Source: Sphingomonas hengshuiensis (GTDB lineage Bacteria; Pseudomonadota; Alphaproteobacteria; Sphingomonadales; Sphingomonadaceae). Taken from it: a stretch of DNA of 36,853 nt. Location: contig NZ_CP010837.1 in NCBI RefSeq assembly GCF_000935025.1, positions 1-36,853 on the forward strand, in the 5' to 3' direction. The notes below the pieces were generated by a model that saw nothing but the letters and a program-made list of their open reading frames with translations, was not told the origin of the DNA and did not search any database. The translations under genes and the position numbers were made by a program. This document shows, one piece after another, positions 32,506-36,853 of the stretch; positions within the stretch are counted from its first letter, which is position 1; each line of letters opens with the position of its first letter.

Positions 32506-33372
32506 ATGACCCTTCCCAGATACCCCGTCGTCTTCCTGCAATACAGGGCGCTGGGCGATTTCGTGATCGCCGCGCAATGCCTCGGCAGGCGCAGGATCGA
32601 ACCGGGCTCAGGAATCGAACTCCTGGCCGGCGAACACCTCCGCCCAATTGCGGCCGTCCTCGACATCCATTTCCCCTTGCGCTTCTTCGCGCACCCGGAA
32701 CGCGCCATTCCGGCGATTATCGCCCTACGCAGCCAGGGCATGCTGCGCGGCTTGAAATCGGCGATCCTCCTGAAAGGCGCGCTCCACAAGGCTGGCATCC
32801 CGCGCGAGGCACTGGTAATATTCGAAAAGCTGGACAAACGGGAACGTTTTCTTGCCGCAGGTTTCTCCGCGACGGCACTGCCCCATGCCGAGAACATCTA
32901 TCTGGCGCATGATGCGATGCTCGACGCCCTCGGCCTCGGCATGCACGACCGCGTCGATCGCGCGCCGCCTGCGGGTCCGGTGCGGATTTATCCGGGCAGC
33001 CGGCTGCCCGAACGCCACGTCCCGTTCAAAGTCGTGGCAGAAATCCTGGACACCGTATCGGCGCTGGGGTTGCCGGTCGAACTGATGCTACTGGAAGGCG
33101 AGCGCCCGGATCTCGAAACCACCGGTCTGCCCTTCACGCGCGTCCCGCGCACCTTTGAAGCCCTGATAGCATCCATCAAGGGTGCCCGGAAGGTCATCAG
33201 CGCAGACAGCATGCCCGCGCACCTGGCCGAATATCTCGACACGCCGATCTTCGTATGTTCGCCAACGCTTAAATCCTATTGGCTGCCGCGATCGGCATTT
33301 ACCGACGGATGGACATCGCTGTTCGACGAAGGCGGCGGATCGGAGCGGTTGCGCCGTTTTCTCGCAGCCTGA
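32506..33372 (+). CDS. Family 9 (heptosyl-type) glycosyltransferase
   Basis: The 288-residue protein resembles GT9 heptosyltransferases: an N-terminal VVFLQYRALGDFVIAAQCLG in place of the usual R-x-G-D-x-(I/L) motif, GPVRIYPGSRLPERHVPF, and a C-terminal ISADSMPAHLAEYLDTPIFVCSP that forms the donor site. It is shorter than typical WaaC/WaaF (about 320-350 residues). Placed among heptose-synthesis genes, it is the obvious candidate for transferring the heptose. ATG 32506 has GAGG upstream. Confidence 0.82.
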   Translation: MTLPRYPVVFLQYRALGDFVIAAQCLGRRRIEPGSGIELLAGEHLRPIAAVLDIHFPLRFFAHPERAIPAIIALRSQGMLRGLKSAILLKGALHKAGIPREALVIFEKLDKRERFLAAGFSATALPHAENIYLAHDAMLDALGLGMHDRVDRAPPAGPVRIYPGSRLPERHVPFKVVAEILDTVSALGLPVELMLLEGERPDLETTGLPFTRVPRTFEALIASIKGARKVISADSMPAHLAEYLDTPIFVCSPTLKSYWLPRSAFTDGWTSLFDEGGGSERLRRFLAA

Positions 33373-33433
33373 CAGGTGTGCCGGGTCTGGAAACGCACCG
33401 CCCGGCGCTTCCAGACCCTCTGCGCCGGTCAGG
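33368..33433. terminator. Stem-loop between convergent genes
   Basis: GGGTCTGGAA (33383-33392) pairs perfectly with TTCCAGACCC (33409-33418). Outer arms CCTGAC (33368) and GTCAGG (33428) extend the structure over both stop codons. There is no T run, so it may be a bidirectional stem-loop that ends or stabilises both transcripts. Confidence 0.5.
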
Positions 33434-34001
33434 CCTCGACCAGCCCGAGCTGCTGCTCGACCAGGCCGCACAGCGTGTGGCCGATCAGGATATGCGCTTC
33501 CTGGATGCGCGCCGTCACGTCGCTGGGGACGATAATCGCATAGTCGGACAGCGCCTTGATCTGGCCGCCGTCGCGCCCGAGAAAGCCGATGGTCGTGATC
33601 CCCATTTCGCGCGCAGCCTCGAACGCGCGCAGCACATTGGCCGAATTACCCGAAGTCGAGATGCCGACCAGGCAGTCGCCCGTACGGCCCAGGCCGCGGA
33701 CCTGGCGGACGAAGACGTCAGCAAAGGAATAGTCGTTGCCGATGCAGGTCAGCGCCGAGCTGTCGGTATTGAGCGCCAGCCCCGCGAGCGGCGGGCGGTC
33801 CTTGATGAAGCGCCCGGTGAGTTCGGCGGCGAGATGCTGGCTGTCCGCGGCCGAGCCGCCATTGCCGCAGAACATGACCTTGTTGCCGGCCCGAAGCGAC
33901 GCGGTCGCCGCGCCGCTGGCCTCGGCAACTATGGTCGAAAGCGCGTCCAGACGTGCGAATACTTCCCGGTGCTCGGCAAGATTTGCGAGAAACAATGACA
34001 T
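33429..34001 (-). CDS. gmhA: Sedoheptulose-7-phosphate isomerase
   Basis: The 190-residue SIS-domain protein has KVMFCGNGGSAADSQHLAAELTGRF and CLVGISTSGNSANVLRAFEAA, both diagnostic for GmhA. It converts sedoheptulose-7-phosphate to D-glycero-D-manno-heptose-7-phosphate, the first step of the pathway. An AAGGA lies upstream of ATG 34001. It is transcribed opposite to the rest of the block and divergent from the nucleotidyltransferase gene 64 bp away. Confidence 0.94.
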   Translation of the reverse strand: MSLFLANLAEHREVFARLDALSTIVAEASGAATASLRAGNKVMFCGNGGSAADSQHLAAELTGRFIKDRPPLAGLALNTDSSALTCIGNDYSFADVFVRQVRGLGRTGDCLVGISTSGNSANVLRAFEAAREMGITTIGFLGRDGGQIKALSDYAIIVPSDVTARIQEAHILIGHTLCGLVEQQLGLVEA

Positions 34002-34065
34002 TTTAGTCCTTCCAATCCGGGATTTTATGGCGTTGCAGCATAGCCGCTGCTACAGGCACCCGCCT

Positions 34066-34548
34066 ATGCTAGGCAACATCCTTTGGCCCGCAGACGGGGT
34101 TGCGGCCGTTCACGCCGCCATCGCCCGACTACCCCGCCCCCTGGTCTTCACCAATGGGGTGTTCGATATCCTGCACCGCGGGCACGTCGAATATCTCGCC
34201 GACGCGCGCGCGCTAGGCGCCGCACTGATCGTCGCGGTCAATTCCGATGCGTCGGCGCGGATGCTGGGCAAGGGACCCGATCGCCCGCTCAATCGCGAGC
34301 AGGACCGCGCGATCGTCCTGACGGCGCTCGAAAGCGTGTCGCTTGTCCTCGGCTTCGACGAGAAGACGCCCTGCGCGCTGCTGCAATCCGTCCGCCCCGA
34401 CCTGTACGTCAAGGGCGGCGATTATGACATGGAAACGCTGGAGGAAACCCGGCTTATCCGAAGCTGGGGCGGCGATTCAGTGGCGATCCCGTTTCGCGAT
34501 GGCTTCTCGACCACCAACCTGGTCGACCGCATACGGCAGACTGCGTGA
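34066..34548 (+). CDS. rfaE2: D-glycero-beta-D-manno-heptose 1-phosphate nucleotidyltransferase
   Basis: The 160-residue cytidylyltransferase-fold protein equals the C-terminal half of HldE: VFTNGVFDILHRGHVEYLADAR with the nucleotide-binding H-x-G-H, then VKGGDYDMETLEETRLI and SFS-like GFSTTNLVDRI. It transfers a nucleotide, usually AMP, to heptose-1-phosphate. ATG 34066 is used; ATG 34027 is possible. The stop overlaps the GTG start of gmhB, so these two are coupled. Confidence 0.92.
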   Translation: MLGNILWPADGVAAVHAAIARLPRPLVFTNGVFDILHRGHVEYLADARALGAALIVAVNSDASARMLGKGPDRPLNREQDRAIVLTALESVSLVLGFDEKTPCALLQSVRPDLYVKGGDYDMETLEETRLIRSWGGDSVAIPFRDGFSTTNLVDRIRQTA

Positions 34549-35111
34549 CGACCGGCACGGCGAAGCGGGCGGCCTTTCTGGATCGGGACGGCGTGATCAA
34601 CGTCGATACCGGCTATGTCGGTCGCACGCAGGATTTCGTGTTCGCGCCGGGCGCAAAGGCCGCGCTCGCCCGGCTTTCGGCGGCAGGCTATCTGCTCGTC
34701 GTGGTGACCAACCAGTCGGGCATCGGTCGCGGCTATTACAGCGAGGCCGATTTTGCAGACCTGACCGCGCATATGTGCGCCGAGTTACAAGCTGCGGGGG
34801 CGCCGGTCGCGCGCGTGCTCCATTGCCCGCACCTCCCCGACACCGACTGCACGTGCCGCAAGCCGGCGCCGGGCATGGTGCTGGCGGCGGCATCGGCACT
34901 CGGCATCGATCTGCAGCGCTCGGCGATGATCGGCGACAAGCCGAGCGACATGGCTGCAGGTCGCGCCGCCGGCGTCGCGCGCTGCTACCTCGTCTCTTCC
35001 CGCACGGAAACCTCGCCGCTTGCCGATGCGCGCTTCGCCACGCTTGCCGAATGCGTCGATCACGCGCTGGAGGAATCCTCGGCCACCGATTTCGCAAAAG
35101 GAGTCGATTGA
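34545..35111 (+). CDS. gmhB: D-glycero-D-manno-heptose 1,7-bisphosphate 7-phosphatase
   Basis: The 188-residue HAD phosphatase begins near FLDRDGVINVDTGYV with the D-x-D nucleophile. It has VVVTNQSGIGRGYY and a zinc loop CPHLPDTDCTCRKPAPGM, whose Cys/His pattern is typical of GmhB, and it closes with MIGDKPSDMAAG. It removes the C7 phosphate before nucleotide transfer. It starts with GTG overlapping rfaE2 by 4 bases. A 26-codon frame follows at 35112 and has no recognisable content. Confidence 0.93.
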   Translation: MTTGTAKRAAFLDRDGVINVDTGYVGRTQDFVFAPGAKAALARLSAAGYLLVVVTNQSGIGRGYYSEADFADLTAHMCAELQAAGAPVARVLHCPHLPDTDCTCRKPAPGMVLAAASALGIDLQRSAMIGDKPSDMAAGRAAGVARCYLVSSRTETSPLADARFATLAECVDHALEESSATDFAKGVD

Positions 35112-35318
35112 ATGAACGTGCTCTGCTGCTTCGGCAAGTCGCTCAGGGAACCGGCCGATCGCCAGCTATTGCGGACCGTCAGGGCGAGTTGAGGGCAGGA
35201 TGGGCGCCCTTTGCTTGATAGCGCGCACCCGCTTCGCCTATAGCGGCGGCAGGATCCACTTCACGCTGTCGCAGTTGCAGCAAAGGGGCCTTCGCACACG
35301 ACCATAGGCCCGCTCTTC

Positions 35319-35522
35319 ATGACCAAAGCGATCGACAACATGGAAGACAGCATCGCCCCCACCTCGGCGGCGACACCGGTCGCCCCGCAGGAGGCGGTTT
35401 CCATCCGGAGCCGGCTCCGCAGCAATAATTTCGACGAGCTGCGGCTGATCTTCGCCAGCATGGTCATGCCCACTGTAAACCGTGAACGCCGTCGGCGCAT
35501 GTGTAAGGACCCGGCATGTTGA
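35319..35522 (+). pseudogene. Truncated acyltransferase-3 (OafA-like) N-terminal remnant
   Basis: The frame MTKAIDNMEDSIAP... reaches RLRSNNFDELRLIFASMVM, which is how membrane O-acyltransferases of the acyltransferase-3 family usually begin (N-N-F-D-x-L-R-L-x-F-A). After that point, near 35468, the sequence becomes PTVNRERRRRMCKDPAC, basic and unrelated, and stops. The rest of a ~350-residue enzyme is absent. The junction lies just upstream of the AT-rich polymerase gene, so a deletion or replacement is likely. The preceding 35112-35318 holds only a 26-codon frame. Confidence 0.55.
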
Positions 35523-36814
35523 ATCTGGTGGCGGTGATGGCACTGTCAATGCAAATTCTAGCGCCTTATCTTGTCTGGCGCAGCCGATGGAATATTCCCA
35601 CGCATATCGCGGCGGGATTTTGTATGTCTGCATATGTCATACCTGGTCTACTTACCAATTTATGGGATGGGTTTCCCTCGGAGACCGTTAATCTTTTTAT
35701 CGTGATCAATGTCATCGGTGGATTGGCATTGTGTGCAGGGACCTTGATTGGTAGTTTTTTCGCCAGAGGAAAAGGCGACTATATATTCCAGTCCACCTCA
35801 CGCATGATCAAAGACACTTCTCCGATGACTCGTCGTGTCCTTATCGTAACCGTTCCATGCGTGATCGGCATGTGTGCTGCATATTCCATCATGGGATTTG
35901 TCCCCATGTTTGCGGAAGACCCTTTTACTGCGAGGCAGTTCAAGGGCGAATATCGTGACGCATATTATCGGGCTGCATATCTTTTCAGATTTTGCTTCTC
36001 CGTGTTGCAAGCGACCATGCCTCTACTATTGGTCATTGGGTGGTATCGTCGATCGCCCTTTTTGATTTTCCTGGCGCTTGCTTCTTTTACTGTTCTTCTC
36101 GTTTCGCTAGCGCGCGGACCAACGGCGACGGGCGTAATTTTCTTTTTAGGCATACTCGCAGCCAATAGTCGCGGCGGCCTAAAATGGTATATTCCATTGA
36201 TTTTGCTCATATTTCCGTTTGGAAGTGTATTTTATTATATTCTCGGAAACATCCTGGACGTGGAGGTATTTCGCAGCATTTACGTCGGCGATACGCTGTC
36301 CCAATTTATCGCCAACGGATCACCGGATATTCTCGATCAGCTCAACTGGCTTCACGGATTTAGTAAGGGTGATTATTTTTCCATGGGCCGGACTATATTT
36401 GGCGGGCTCGTTCCAAATAATTATCAATGGAATCCTCAAGTATGGACTCTGACGTACGACGACATCGGTGCCAATATATCCGAGTTGGCGACGGGCGGTC
36501 TGCGCCTTACGACCGCAGAGTGGGGTTATGCCAATTTTGGTTGGATCGGAGTGGTTTTAATACCGCTTATTTCTGGAATAATTAGCGGCTCACTAATTGA
36601 AAAGATTAAGTCTGTGTTGCCAAATCTTAATATATTACAGGCAACCTCGGCACTTGTATTATACTCTACTATTGGAACGTTTATGGTTCAGTGGTATATA
36701 CTTAGCATCCATTCCCTGCCTGCCGTGGCGGTGGCGGTATATTATTGGCGCGCTAACGCCCGGAAAACCAACGGTCGCCCGCAAACAGCTTCCAGCGTGG
36801 CCCAAAATCGATAG
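35516..36814 (+). CDS. Second Wzy-like oligosaccharide repeat-unit polymerase
   Basis: The 432-residue membrane protein has about 10-11 hydrophobic helices and a large periplasmic loop between them (about residues 245-330, including DILDQLNWLHGFSKGDYFSMGRTIFGGLVPNNYQWNPQ). This matches the oligosaccharide repeat-unit polymerase type rather than the O-antigen ligase type seen at 17.2 kb. The gene is markedly more AT-rich than its neighbours, with many A/T-ending codons, suggesting acquisition from another source. ATG 35516 has a GTAAGGA about 7 bases upstream. The last 39 bases of the window after the stop show nothing. Confidence 0.8.
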   Translation: MLNLVAVMALSMQILAPYLVWRSRWNIPTHIAAGFCMSAYVIPGLLTNLWDGFPSETVNLFIVINVIGGLALCAGTLIGSFFARGKGDYIFQSTSRMIKDTSPMTRRVLIVTVPCVIGMCAAYSIMGFVPMFAEDPFTARQFKGEYRDAYYRAAYLFRFCFSVLQATMPLLLVIGWYRRSPFLIFLALASFTVLLVSLARGPTATGVIFFLGILAANSRGGLKWYIPLILLIFPFGSVFYYILGNILDVEVFRSIYVGDTLSQFIANGSPDILDQLNWLHGFSKGDYFSMGRTIFGGLVPNNYQWNPQVWTLTYDDIGANISELATGGLRLTTAEWGYANFGWIGVVLIPLISGIISGSLIEKIKSVLPNLNILQATSALVLYSTIGTFMVQWYILSIHSLPAVAVAVYYWRANARKTNGRPQTASSVAQNR

Positions 36815-36853
36815 TCCCTATCCCTCCGAAGGCGCTTGGCAGTTAAGAGGTTT

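Noticed and set aside
35238..35633. 131-codon minus-strand frame near the acyltransferase relic
   Set aside because: The plus-strand reading contains a family-like motif and this frame does not; it also runs into the polymerase gene.

Overview
The window looks like part of a GC-rich alphaproteobacterial plasmid or other secondary replicon, most likely from a sphingomonad. It combines polysaccharide gene blocks with a plasmid replication and partition core. The sphingomonad assignment is an inference from the GC-rich coding style, the mix of rhamnose and other EPS genes, and the arrangement of an RPA-type RepA with a small ParA and a ribbon-helix-helix partner. No rRNA, tRNA or taxonomic marker gene is present.

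Region 1 (1-9.7 kb) starts with a secreted beta-helix protein whose N-terminus appears to be split off by a frameshift. It faces a long minus-strand operon read from about 9.7 kb down to 1.7 kb: CDP-6-deoxy-glucoseen reductase, glucose-1-phosphate cytidylyltransferase, CDP-glucose 4,6-dehydratase, the E1 dehydrase, an RmlC-like epimerase, an SDR reductase, a Wzx-like flippase and a GT2 glycosyltransferase. The enzyme set fits a CDP-3,6-dideoxyhexose. An epimerase plus a reductase points to CDP-L-ascarylose. Region 2 (10-15.4 kb, minus) is export machinery: a Wza-like lipoprotein, a Wzc-like chain-length protein fused to a BY-kinase with a repetitive Tyr tail, a membrane-anchored repeat protein and a rhamnosyltransferase-like GT2. 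Region 3 (15.7-23 kb, plus) holds the initiating polyprenyl-phosphate sugar transferase, a Wzy/ligase-like membrane protein, the dTDP-L-rhamnose genes rmlC-rmlB-rmlD-rmlA and a 2OG-Fe(II) oxygenase. The oxygenase sits between rmlA and a remnant of a second rmlA 3' end.

Region 4 (23-28.1 kb, minus) is the plasmid core: two small secreted proteins, an RHH partition partner, ParA, a tandem octamer array upstream of parA, an HTH protein, an origin with four 16-bp iterons spaced exactly 32 bp apart, repA with iteron-like inverted repeats over its control region, and a serine resolvase. Region 5 (28.1-31.25 kb) is a three-gene accessory cassette (DUF4258-like protein, unknown protein, uracil-DNA-glycosylase-like protein). 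It has its own promoter and is bracketed by two copies of a resolvase-site-like dyad. A ParE/Phd-type toxin-antitoxin pair follows. Region 6 (31.5-36.8 kb) encodes heptose nucleotide synthesis (HldE kinase and nucleotidyltransferase as separate proteins, GmhA, GmhB) with a GT9 transferase, a truncated acyltransferase remnant and a second, AT-rich Wzy-like polymerase.

Together the genes would make, polymerise and export a complex polysaccharide containing rhamnose, probably a 3,6-dideoxyhexose and possibly a heptose. The most unusual signal is an 8-bp tandem motif (consensus close to TGTCGRCA). It occurs upstream of parA, inside the 3' end of parA, beside the resolvase 3' end, and again inside the rmlB-rmlD junction of the rhamnose operon.
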